Below are positions 1 through 8,021 of a DNA stretch of 9,440 bases, in pieces. The notes beneath the pieces were generated by a model. That model was not told where the DNA came from and searched no databases. It saw only the letters and a program-made list of their open reading frames with translations. How positions within the stretch are numbered: position 1 is the stretch's first letter; each line of letters begins with the position of its first letter. The DNA comes from Desulfarculus sp. (GTDB taxonomy: Bacteria > Desulfobacterota > Desulfarculia > Desulfarculales > Desulfarculaceae). The stretch covers positions 1 through 9,440 of the forward strand of contig JAIUYB010000054.1 of the NCBI GenBank assembly GCA_020216625.1, given 5' to 3'. Position numbers and translations under genes: made by a program.

Positions 1-246
1 CAGAACCACCTGCGCGAGCTGGCCCTGGGGGCCAAGGTGCGCGCCGCCCTGATCGAGGAGCACCCCGAGGCCACGGTCAGCGTGGTGGGCAGCGAAGTCA
101 CGGTGACCATCCTGGCGGTGCGCCGTCACCAGGAGCGCAAAATCGCATCGGTGCGTGAGCTGGCCGGCGACCTGCCCGGGGTGGGCGAGCTCAGGGTGGA
201 GGCCATCACCGACGTCTTCCAGGAGGCGGCGGAAACCATGCGATAG
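1..246 (+). CDS. 3' end of a protein with a BON-like C-terminal domain (5' end outside window)
   Basis: Reading frame 1 is open from the first base to a TAG at 244-246, giving 81 residues of a protein that starts upstream of the window. The visible part reads as helix (LALGAKVRAALIEEHP), a beta pair (ATVSVVGSEVTVTILAV), a helix with basic residues, then DLPGVGELRVEAI. That alpha-beta-beta-alpha-beta layout with a closing 'PGV..L.V' is what BON domains look like, although the usual glycine turn is not exact. From memory, some deltaproteobacterial cytidylate-kinase-like proteins carry such a tail and sit next to receiver and kinase genes, so that is one possible parent, but no kinase residues are visible here. 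An internal GTG at 37 is unlikely to be the true start because the frame stays open to the edge. Thirty-three bases separate it from the receiver gene, so the two may be co-transcribed. Confidence 0.6.
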   Translation, partial: QNHLRELALGAKVRAALIEEHPEATVSVVGSEVTVTILAVRRHQERKIASVRELAGDLPGVGELRVEAITDVFQEAAETMR

Positions 247-279
247 GCCGGTTTGCGGCCGGCTGGAAAGGGGAAAGCC

Positions 280-699
280 ATGGCCGAGCGACCCCAAATT
301 CTGGTGGTGGACGACGAGCCCATGGTTGGCAAGCGCCTGGGGCCGATGTTGGAGCGCCTGGGTGGCGAGGTGGAGGTTTTCAGCGATCCCTACGCCGCCC
401 TGCTGCGCCTTCCCAAGAAGCATTTCGACGTGGTGGTAAGCGACATCCGCATGGACGAGGTGACCGGCCTGGACATCCTGGAGACCGCGCTCAAGATTTC
501 ACCCGAAACCCGGGTGATCCTAATCACCGGTTATGCCATGATGTCCCTGGCCCGCCAGGCAATGGCCAAGGGAGCTTTCGACTTCCTGGCCAAGCCCTTC
601 ACCCCCGACGACCTGCGGGCGGCGGTGTCGCGCGCCCTGGATTCGTTGGGGTTCGCGGTCGCCCCTCAACCACCACAGGAGCAACAATCCCGGGCATGA
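280..699 (+). CDS. Single-domain response regulator receiver (CheY-like)
   Basis: This 139-residue protein is a complete receiver domain with no output domain; after about residue 122 there is only a short Pro/Gln-rich tail. The acidic pair is D11-D12 (LVVDDEP). The phosphoacceptor is D55 (VVSDIRM), the conserved Thr is T83 (ILITGYA), and the conserved Lys is K105 (FLAKPF). It should accept phosphate from a histidine kinase, most simply the one encoded immediately downstream, and act through protein contacts in the cytoplasm rather than by binding DNA. The ATG at 280 is chosen because a purine-rich GGAAAGGGGAAAG lies just upstream; an in-frame TTG at 253 would add nine residues that are not part of the fold. 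Its stop codon overlaps the kinase start (ATGA at 696-699), which implies translational coupling. The identification as a receiver is secure, but the pathway it serves is not visible. Confidence 0.93.
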   Translation: MAERPQILVVDDEPMVGKRLGPMLERLGGEVEVFSDPYAALLRLPKKHFDVVVSDIRMDEVTGLDILETALKISPETRVILITGYAMMSLARQAMAKGAFDFLAKPFTPDDLRAAVSRALDSLGFAVAPQPPQEQQSRA

Positions 700-2264
700 A
701 TCAGACGCCAGACACCGACGAGCGCGCCGCGCGGGAGACGATCCCGCCCAGCCCGCGCGCCTCCAGCGCCACCGACGCCGCCCGCCGGGCCCTGGTGAAC
801 CGCCCTTCCCTGAGCCTGCGCCTGCATATTTTTTTGGTGAGCCTGCTCACCTTCTTCTTCGGAGTGGGGGTGGCCCTGGCCCTGTGGCACAACAGCCAGG
901 GGGTCGAGGAGAAGCTTGGCTTCCTGGACATCGCCAACGAATTCATCATCGAGTTGCAACAGGCCAGACGTTTCGAGAAAAACTACTTTCTCTACGGCAC
1001 CAACCTCGGCGAGGCCATGGACAACACCATGCGGGCGCGGGAAATACTGAAACGCAACGCCGAGCCCCTGCGCAAGGTGGCCGGTGAACGCTCCTTCGCG
1101 GTGATGCTGCCCCATCTGGATCGCTACCAGGAGCTCCTGGCCCGGCTGGAGGTCATGGATCAACCCGGAGTCCGCCCCGATCCCGAGGTCAAGAAACAGA
1201 TCGAGCTGGAGCTGCGCGACCATGGCCACCAGATGGTTTCCTTCGCCGAAAACCTGGTCCACAAGGAGCAGATTTCGGTGCGCAAGGCCATGGCCAGCTT
1301 TCGGGGCATCATCATCAGCTCCCTGCTATTCCTCACCGCCTTCATGCTGGCTGTGTCATGGATGCTGCGCCGCCGAATCGTAGGGGCCCTGGTCCGCTTC
1401 TCGGGCTACGCCCAACGCATCGCCCGCGGCGACTACACCCCCATCACCCCGGCTCGGCGCTACAAGGACGAGTTCTGCGACCTGGCCCTGGCCATCAACG
1501 GCATGATCGACGAAATCCAGAGCCGGGAGGAAGTGCTGATCCAGTCGCACAAGATGCGCGCGGTGGGCACCCTGACCGCCGGGGTGGCCCACGAGCTCAA
1601 CAATCCCCTGAACAACATCACCCTCACCGCCCACTCGCTGTTGGAGGACTATCCGGAGCTGGACGACGCCGAACGCCTGGATATGCTGGGCGACGTGGTG
1701 CAGGAAGCCGACCGCGCCCGGCGCATCATCCGCAACCTGCTTGACTTCGCCCGCGAGAGCGGCTCCCAGGTGGAGCCCTTGGATCTGGCCCGGCTGCTGG
1801 CCGAGACCATCAACCTGGCCGCCAACCAGATCCGGCTCTCGGGCATCCGCATCGAGTTCAACGCCACCGACAACCTGCCCCGGGTGCATGGCGACGCCCA
1901 GCAGTTGCAGCAAGTCTTCCTGAACCTGATCCTGAACGCCATGGACGCCTCGCCCAAGGGCGGCAAGATCCAGATCGTGGTGGTGCCAGCCGACGAGCCC
2001 AACTACCTGGCGGTGAAGGTCATCGACTTCGGCAGCGGCATCCCCGAACACATCAAGAACGCCATCTTCGACCCCTTCTTCACCACCAAGGCCAAAGGCA
2101 AGGGCACCGGACTGGGGCTATCGGTCTCCCAGGGAATCGTGGCCAAGCATGGCGGCCGCATCCAGGTCAGCAGCCGCGAGGGGCAAGGCAGCACCTTCAC
2201 CGTGTTGCTGCCCATCACCACCATCCCAGCCGACATCCCGGACCTGCACCCGGCAGCGATCTAG
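696..2264 (+). CDS. Membrane-bound HAMP sensor histidine kinase
   Basis: The 522-residue protein has a polar N-terminal tail (1-40), a first membrane segment near 43-64, a mostly helical periplasmic sensor (about 65-203), a second membrane segment near 204-224, a HAMP linker (about 226-278), then kinase domains. The H-box is VAHELNNPL with the phosphorylated His at 299. The ATPase part shows the N-box around N410 and N414 (NLILNAMDA), G1 at DFGSGIP (444-450), the F-box FDPFFTTK (458-465) and G2 at GTGLGLS (470-476). All core catalytic residues are present. The sensor contains QQARRFEKNYFLYG, which resembles the conserved 'RR.EK.F' segment of helical-bundle sensors (HBM/4HB type), so a small-molecule ligand is plausible but unidentified. 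The upstream receiver is the likely partner. A GGAG at 678-681 is rather far from the ATG, so initiation probably relies on coupling through the ATGA overlap. Confidence 0.93.
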   Translation: MNQTPDTDERAARETIPPSPRASSATDAARRALVNRPSLSLRLHIFLVSLLTFFFGVGVALALWHNSQGVEEKLGFLDIANEFIIELQQARRFEKNYFLYGTNLGEAMDNTMRAREILKRNAEPLRKVAGERSFAVMLPHLDRYQELLARLEVMDQPGVRPDPEVKKQIELELRDHGHQMVSFAENLVHKEQISVRKAMASFRGIIISSLLFLTAFMLAVSWMLRRRIVGALVRFSGYAQRIARGDYTPITPARRYKDEFCDLALAINGMIDEIQSREEVLIQSHKMRAVGTLTAGVAHELNNPLNNITLTAHSLLEDYPELDDAERLDMLGDVVQEADRARRIIRNLLDFARESGSQVEPLDLARLLAETINLAANQIRLSGIRIEFNATDNLPRVHGDAQQLQQVFLNLILNAMDASPKGGKIQIVVVPADEPNYLAVKVIDFGSGIPEHIKNAIFDPFFTTKAKGKGTGLGLSVSQGIVAKHGGRIQVSSREGQGSTFTVLLPITTIPADIPDLHPAAI

Positions 2265-2355
2265 GCTCAACCCGCTCCTGGATACGGGGATTCAAGATCC
2301 CGCCGGACCGCTCCGCCCCCCCCTTTGCCGCCTGGTGGCGGATGCGGGGCGCCGC

Positions 2356-2385
2356 TTCATTTCACAGCCAATTTCCGGTTATGAT
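2356..2385 (+). promoter_or_regulatory. Weak sigma70-like promoter candidate for the exported-protein gene
   Basis: The 182-bp spacer after the kinase gene contains TATGAT at 2380-2385 (five of six to the -10 consensus), preceded 18 bases upstream by TTCATT at 2356-2361 (only three of six to -35). It lies about 60 bases before the ATG at 2447 in the most AT-rich part of the spacer. No convincing intrinsic terminator is seen between the kinase and this point. The call is based only on hexamer match and position. Confidence 0.25.
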
Positions 2386-2446
2386 CAAGGCTATCCCGCT
2401 GAAGCGGTGGTTCTCGCCTGCTCACCAATTGCGAGGGAGAAAAGTG

Positions 2447-3031
2447 ATGCGCGAAAAACGCGGCCGTTTGGGGATAGTCATGATCGGGGGGCTGCTTTTG
2501 CTGGCGGGGCTGGCCGCTCCGTCCTTGGCCCTCACCCCCTGCCAGCTTCTGACCCAGCAGGACGCCGAGCAAATCCTGGGCGAGCCGGTGGCTGAACCCC
2601 GCCTGACCGAGGTGGTCGGCATGGCGGCGGGGCAAAAATGCTATTTCCACACCGCCGCGCCCCTGGCCCAGCGAGGCGGGGTGGGCAGCGTCAGCCTGAT
2701 CCTTCACGACCAGGCCACCATGGCCGGCAAGGATGGCCTGTTCAAGACGCCGCAACAGTACTACGAGCGCATCATGTCGGCGCAGAAGTCGAGCACCCCC
2801 GAGAACGTCAGCGAGATCTCGGGTCTGGGCGAAAAGGCCTTTTGGAGCGCCAACGGCGACACCTTGCATTGCCTGGCTGGTAGCGCCTACCTGATCCTGG
2901 AGGTGCGAGACCTGACCAAGATGAGCGCGCCCAACCGGCGGGAGTTGGACCAAAAGCTCTCGCAGCATCGCCGCTCACTGTCGGAAAAGGTCATGCGGCA
3001 GTACATCCTGCCCCGGCTGGCCCAACCCTAG
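2447..3031 (+). CDS. Small exported protein, DUF3558-like appearance, function unknown
   Basis: The protein is 194 residues. A basic N-terminus (MREKRGR) is followed by a hydrophobic core (about 9-25) and a likely signal-peptidase site after SLA (26-28), so the mature protein should be periplasmic. There is no lipobox cysteine. The mature start TPCQLLTQQDAEQILGEPV followed by a cysteine in GQKCYFH (C65) resembles the 'PC.LL...A..iLG.pv ... C.y' pattern of DUF3558-type exported proteins. A third cysteine is at 142 (LHCLAG), leaving one unpaired if C32 and C65 bond. The C-terminus is charged and helical. The ATG at 2447 is chosen over an upstream in-frame start at 2342 because GAGGGAGA (2433-2440) is a good ribosome binding site and the signal peptide then begins properly; the GTG one codon earlier (2444) is nearly equivalent. 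It ends only 31 bases before cas3, but nothing in it suggests a CRISPR role. Confidence 0.8.
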   Translation: MREKRGRLGIVMIGGLLLLAGLAAPSLALTPCQLLTQQDAEQILGEPVAEPRLTEVVGMAAGQKCYFHTAAPLAQRGGVGSVSLILHDQATMAGKDGLFKTPQQYYERIMSAQKSSTPENVSEISGLGEKAFWSANGDTLHCLAGSAYLILEVRDLTKMSAPNRRELDQKLSQHRRSLSEKVMRQYILPRLAQP

Positions 3032-3062
3032 GTGTCGTCTGCGAATCGGTGGGAGGAGCGCC

Positions 3063-5261
<2,199 letters not shown>

Positions 5262-5292
5262 GATGTTGTGATTCCGCGCTAGCCCCTGCGCC

Positions 5293-5330
5293 TTGACAAT
5301 ATGTCATCAATTGTTTAGTTATGGATGACA
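5293..5330 (+). promoter_or_regulatory. Promoter-like and operator-like sequence upstream of cas5c
   Basis: A perfect -35 hexamer TTGACA (5293-5298) is followed by TTTAGT (5314-5319, four of six to -10) with a short 15-base spacer. Overlapping it are three TGACA-type half-sites: TGACA at 5294-5298, its complement TGTCA at 5302-5306 (three bases between them), and TGACA again at 5326-5330. The second and third also form a longer inverted pair, TGTCATC (5302-5308) with GATGACA (5324-5330). A half-site overlapping a -35 box is a common arrangement for repression. The sequence also contains the palindrome CAATTG (5309-5314). The stretch is clearly more AT-rich than its surroundings. The regulator is not identifiable from the sequence. 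Confidence 0.45.
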
Positions 5331-5347
5331 GCCATGAGGGAGGGGGA

Positions 5348-5434
5348 ATGGCGATGCCACATTGCCGCGCGCCAAAATATAACCGCGCCAATAAAGATCC
5401 ACCCACCAGCCTACCCAACCCTGTCCGCAATTGA
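5348..5434 (+). CDS. Possible 28-residue leader peptide upstream of cas5c
   Basis: The frame starts ATG at 5348 (MAMPHCRAPKYN...) and ends at TGA 5432-5434. Just before it is a strikingly purine-rich GAGGGAGGGGG (5336-5346), which ends directly before the AATG; its GGGAGG part would be a usable ribosome binding site. The peptide is basic with several prolines (including PP followed by Thr) and has no membrane segment or known motif. It resembles no protein family I know, and so short a frame can arise by chance. The argument for it is the strong ribosome binding site and its place between cas3 and cas5c, 32 bases before the cas5c start. It would be translated if transcripts read through from cas3 or start near 5327, but not if they start near 5390. 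Confidence 0.3.
   Translation: MAMPHCRAPKYNRANKDPPTSLPNPVRN
5354..5383 (+). promoter_or_regulatory. Second promoter candidate upstream of cas5c
   Basis: TATAAC at 5378-5383 matches five of six -10 bases and is preceded, across 18 bases, by ATGCCA (5354-5359, four of six to TTGACA). Transcription would begin near 5390, leaving a leader of about 75 bases before the cas5c ATG at 5467. This would bypass the small frame at 5348. It is hexamer evidence only, and it competes with the candidate at 5293. Confidence 0.35.
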
Positions 5435-5461
5435 TTTCCCCTTCCTTCCTATATTTGGGGG
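5434..5461 (+). promoter_or_regulatory. Polypyrimidine tract and cas5c ribosome binding site, possible translational switch
   Basis: GGGGG at 5457-5461 is the cas5c ribosome binding site, five bases before its ATG. Upstream, the pyrimidine run at 5434-5447 can pair with the purine run 5336-5349 in a 14-bp helix with three G-U pairs. Alternatively, its TCCCC (5437-5441) can pair with GGGGG of the ribosome binding site (four G-C plus one G-U). The two pairings exclude each other. One hides the ribosome binding site of the small leader frame and the other hides that of cas5c. This is inference from base pairing by eye, without energy calculation. Confidence 0.3.
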
Positions 5462-5466
5462 TTCCT

Positions 5467-6216
5467 ATGACCGTGGAGGACAAGTGGCGCCAGGTGCGCC
5501 TGAAGGTCTGGGGCGAGCACGCCCTGTTCACGCGTCCGGAGATGAAAGTCGAGCGTGTTTCCTATGATCTCATCACCCCGGCCGCGGCCCGGGGTGTCCT
5601 GGAGGCCATCCTGTGGAAGCCGGCCATCCGCTGGGTGGTCACCGGAATCGACCTCTTGGCCCCCATTCGCCACGGCCGCGCCCTGGTGGATGAAAGGGCC
5701 TGGGAGCGGAGCGCCGTGGCCGCCCAGCGTCAACCGCTGCGCACCAGCGGAGTGCGGCGCAACGAGGTGGGGGCGGTGGCCAGCAGCGACAACGCCCTGA
5801 CCGCCATGAAACGTGGCCACGGCCAACTGGGCCTCTACGTGGAGGACGAGCGCCAGCAGCGCGCGGCCCAGGTGCTGGTCGACGTGGCCTACCTGATCCA
5901 CGCCGAGTTCGAGTTGACCGACCAGGCCGGCGCGGACGACACGGTGCAAAAGTTCTCGGAGATGTTCCGCCGCCGGGCGGCCAAGGGCCAGTGTTATCAC
6001 CGCCCCTACCTGGGTTGCCGGGAGTTCGCGGCCCATTTCGAGCTGGTGGACCACGATCAAGAGCCGCCGCAGCCGTTGCCCCTGGACCGTGAATTGGGTT
6101 GGATGTTCTATGACTTCGCCTATGACCACGACCGTCGGGCGCGGTTTTTCCGAGCCGAGCTGAAACAGGGCCGCCTGACGGTGCCGCCCTGGGAGTCGCT
6201 GGAGGTGCGGGCATGA
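5467..6216 (+). CDS. cas5c: Cas5c (Cas5d), type I-C crRNA-processing endoribonuclease and Cascade subunit
   Basis: The 249-residue protein has the type I-C Cas5 hallmarks: an opening RAMP strand with VKVWGEHALFTRPEMKVERV (near 13-31), SYDLITPAAARGVLEAILWKPAIRWVV (32-58), RRNEVGA (97-103), VLVDVAYLIHAEFEL (136-150) and CYHRPYLGCREFAAHF (176-191). In type I-C systems this subunit replaces Cas6: it cuts pre-crRNA repeats and stays on the 5' handle. A conserved Tyr (Y33) and basic residues (K115, R116, H118) are candidates for the catalytic set, but I cannot align them to a characterised protein here. The stretch between APIR (65-68) and RRNEVG holds about 28 residues and may be longer than usual. 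The ATG at 5467 is chosen for its GGGGG ribosome binding site; an in-frame TTG at 5431 would add an unlike dozen residues. It overlaps cas8c by ATGA at 6213-6216. Confidence 0.95.
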   Translation: MTVEDKWRQVRLKVWGEHALFTRPEMKVERVSYDLITPAAARGVLEAILWKPAIRWVVTGIDLLAPIRHGRALVDERAWERSAVAAQRQPLRTSGVRRNEVGAVASSDNALTAMKRGHGQLGLYVEDERQQRAAQVLVDVAYLIHAEFELTDQAGADDTVQKFSEMFRRRAAKGQCYHRPYLGCREFAAHFELVDHDQEPPQPLPLDRELGWMFYDFAYDHDRRARFFRAELKQGRLTVPPWESLEVRA

Positions 6217-8003
6217 TCCTGCAAGATCTGGCGGCCTATTATGAGCGCCTGGCCGACGATCCCGAGGAGAACGTGGCCGGGGCGGGCTTTCAGAGCAAGG
6301 AGATCGCCTTCGTCGTGGTGCTCCGGCCCGATGGCTCCCTGGCCGGCATAGATGACACCCGCTACCTGGAAGGCAAGAAAAAGCGGGTCCGGGTGTACAA
6401 GGTGCCCCGGGAGGAGAAGCGCACCATCAAGGTGATCCCCAACCTGCTCTGGGACAACCCGGCCTACGTTTTCGGCGAGGAGGCGGTCAAGAAGGGCAAG
6501 GAGCCCCGCAAACCCAAGCGCCTGGCCGAGATGCGGGCGGCCTTTGTCCAGCGCATCCGCGAGGCCTTCCCCGAACCGGTGGCCGACCCGGGGGTGGCGG
6601 CGGTGCTGGCCTTCCTGAATTCGGACCAGGCCGGGCTGCGTCAGCACCCGCTCTGGCCGGAGCTCCTGGAAAGCGGTCTGAACCTCAGCTTCCGCCTGGA
6701 GGGCGAAGTCGGCCTGGTCTGCCAGGGGCCGGCGGTGCGCGCGGCCCTGGCCACGTCGCCGGACCAGGACCGCCAGCCGGGCCTGTGCCTGGTCAGCGGC
6801 CGCCGGGAGCCCATCGCCCGCCTGCACACCGCCATCAAGGGGGTCTGGGGCGGCAACAGCCGGGGCGGGGACATTGTCTCCTTCAATAAGCCCGCCTTCT
6901 GCTCCCAGGGCAAGGAGCAGGGCGACAACTCCCCGGTGGGCCTGACGGCCGAGTTCGCCTACACCACCGCCCTCAACCATCTCCTGCGCAAGGACTCGCC
7001 CCAACGCATGCAGGTGGGGGACGCCTCCACCGTGTTCTGGGCCGCGCAGGCCAACCCCATGGAAGGCATCTTTGGCGCGATGATGGGGGGCGATGAGGTG
7101 GATGGCCTGCCGGTGACCCTGGACAACGTGATGGCCATCTTCAACGCCCCGCGCACCGGCCGGCCGCCCTTGCGAGACGATCCCACCGGGTTCTACGTGC
7201 TGGGTTTGTCGCCTAACGCGGCGCGCATCGCGGTGCGGTTCTGGTATCGCGGCTCGGTGGCCGAGATCAGCCGCAACCTGCTCGCCCACTTCCAAGACCT
7301 GGAGATCGTGCGCGCGCCCCACGACAAACCGTCGCTGTCCATCTTCCGGCTGCTCACCGCGCTGGCCGTGCTGGGCAAGGCCGACAACATCCCCCCCAAC
7401 CTGGCCGGCAAGCTTTACGAGAGCATCATCAAGGGCCTGCCCTATCCCGCCAGCCTGCTGCCCGCCGCCCTGACCCGCCTGCGGGCCGAGCGCGAGATCA
7501 CCCACCCCCGCGCGGCGCTTATCAAGGCCTGGCTCAACCGCCGCGCCCGCTATTACGACCTTCCGGAAAAGGAGCTGACCGTGGCCCTGGACCTCGAAAA
7601 CCAGAACGTCGGCTATCGCCTGGGACGCCTGTTCGCTGTACTGGAGCGGGCGCAGGAATTGGCCCAACCCGGCATCAACGCCACCATCCGCGAGCGCTTC
7701 TACGGCGCGGCCTCGGCCACCCCGGTGGTGGCCTTCCCCCGCCTCCTGAAGCTCAAGAACCACCATCTGGCCAAGATCGAAAATCCAGGCGTCGTGGTGA
7801 AACTGGAAAAACTCCTGGGCGAGATCAGCGGCGGACTGGACGCGGCGGTCGGCTTCCCGTCCCGCCTGGACCTGGCCGACCAGGGGCGCTTCGCCATCGG
7901 CTACTACCATCAACGCCAGGATTTCTTCAAAAAACGCGCCCAGGCCGAGGATTTGGCCGAAGCCAGCGACACCGCACAATCCGCCGCCGTAGCGGCCGAA
8001 TAA
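6213..8003 (+). CDS. cas8c: Cas8c (Csd1), large subunit of type I-C Cascade
   Basis: The 596-residue protein matches the Csd1 family throughout. It has GFQSKEIAFVVVLRPDG near 25-41 and CLVSGRREPIARLHTAIKGV near 192-211. It also has IVSFNKPAFCSQGKEQGDN (221-239), FAYTTALNHLL (248-258), DASTVFWAA (270-278), and LPYPASLLPAALTRLRAE with RAALIKAWLNR (409-443). The C-terminal part is helical, with YRLGRLFAVLERAQE and INATIRERFYGAASATP. The family recognises the PAM and holds the displaced strand within Cascade. Length is typical and no key segment is missing. The start overlaps the cas5c stop by ATGA, so it is translationally coupled. Eighteen bases separate its stop from cas7c. The last 140 codons probably also yield a separate small subunit from an internal start (see the entry at 7581). 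Confidence 0.96.
   Translation: MILQDLAAYYERLADDPEENVAGAGFQSKEIAFVVVLRPDGSLAGIDDTRYLEGKKKRVRVYKVPREEKRTIKVIPNLLWDNPAYVFGEEAVKKGKEPRKPKRLAEMRAAFVQRIREAFPEPVADPGVAAVLAFLNSDQAGLRQHPLWPELLESGLNLSFRLEGEVGLVCQGPAVRAALATSPDQDRQPGLCLVSGRREPIARLHTAIKGVWGGNSRGGDIVSFNKPAFCSQGKEQGDNSPVGLTAEFAYTTALNHLLRKDSPQRMQVGDASTVFWAAQANPMEGIFGAMMGGDEVDGLPVTLDNVMAIFNAPRTGRPPLRDDPTGFYVLGLSPNAARIAVRFWYRGSVAEISRNLLAHFQDLEIVRAPHDKPSLSIFRLLTALAVLGKADNIPPNLAGKLYESIIKGLPYPASLLPAALTRLRAEREITHPRAALIKAWLNRRARYYDLPEKELTVALDLENQNVGYRLGRLFAVLERAQELAQPGINATIRERFYGAASATPVVAFPRLLKLKNHHLAKIENPGVVVKLEKLLGEISGGLDAAVGFPSRLDLADQGRFAIGYYHQRQDFFKKRAQAEDLAEASDTAQSAAVAAE
7567..7583 (+). promoter_or_regulatory. Internal ribosome binding site and GTG start for Cas11c within cas8c
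   Basis: AAAAGGAG (7567-7574) lies six bases before an in-frame GTG (7581-7583), an ideal spacing. The codons concerned encode PEKELTV in Cas8c, so the GAAAAGGAG string also reflects Glu-Lys-Glu coding. Its position just before the Cas8c C-terminal helical domain is where type I-C internal initiation has been reported. Confidence 0.6.
7581..8003 (+). CDS. cas11c: Cas11c small subunit, made by internal translation of cas8c
   Basis: Starting at the GTG at 7581 (Cas8c residue 457), the same frame gives a 140-residue, mostly helical protein beginning MALDLENQNVGYRLGRLF and ending with the Cas8c C-terminus. In type I-C systems the small subunit Cas11 is not a separate gene but is translated from an internal start inside cas8c; several copies line the Cascade belly and stabilise the R-loop. 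The window has no separate cas11, and this start has a strong ribosome binding site (AAAAGGAG, six bases upstream). Known Cas11c products are of similar size, roughly 120-140 residues. The call is inference from the site and the family precedent. Confidence 0.62.
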   Translation: MALDLENQNVGYRLGRLFAVLERAQELAQPGINATIRERFYGAASATPVVAFPRLLKLKNHHLAKIENPGVVVKLEKLLGEISGGLDAAVGFPSRLDLADQGRFAIGYYHQRQDFFKKRAQAEDLAEASDTAQSAAVAAE

Positions 8004-8021
8004 TCAAGGAGGGGGAACCAA

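Noticed and set aside
1356..2051. Open frame of 231 codons on the - strand opposite the kinase domain
   Set aside because: It lies opposite conserved H-box and ATPase motifs on the + strand and has no family resemblance of its own.
2327..2355. Short hairpins (CCGCC-TGGT-GGCGG, and GCGG with CCGC) after the kinase gene as a terminator
   Set aside because: The stems are only five and four base pairs and no T-run follows, so they do not amount to a terminator in DNA this GC-rich.
5262..5466. CRISPR repeats or a degenerate array in the cas3-cas5c gap
   Set aside because: No repeated unit of 28-37 bases is present, and nothing resembles the type I-C repeat ending in ATTGAAAC. Arrays of this type normally follow cas2.
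5325..5567. 80-codon + strand frame running from the cas3-cas5c gap into cas5c
   Set aside because: It overlaps cas5c by about 100 bases out of frame, and no good ribosome binding site precedes 5325. The shorter frame at 5348 is better supported by its purine-rich site.
6120..7979. Open frame of 619 codons on the - strand opposite cas8c
   Set aside because: It mirrors cas8c codon for codon phase, as happens in GC-rich genes with G/C third positions. The translation is Gly/Gln/His/Val-rich with no recognisable domain, while the + strand has a full Csd1 family protein.
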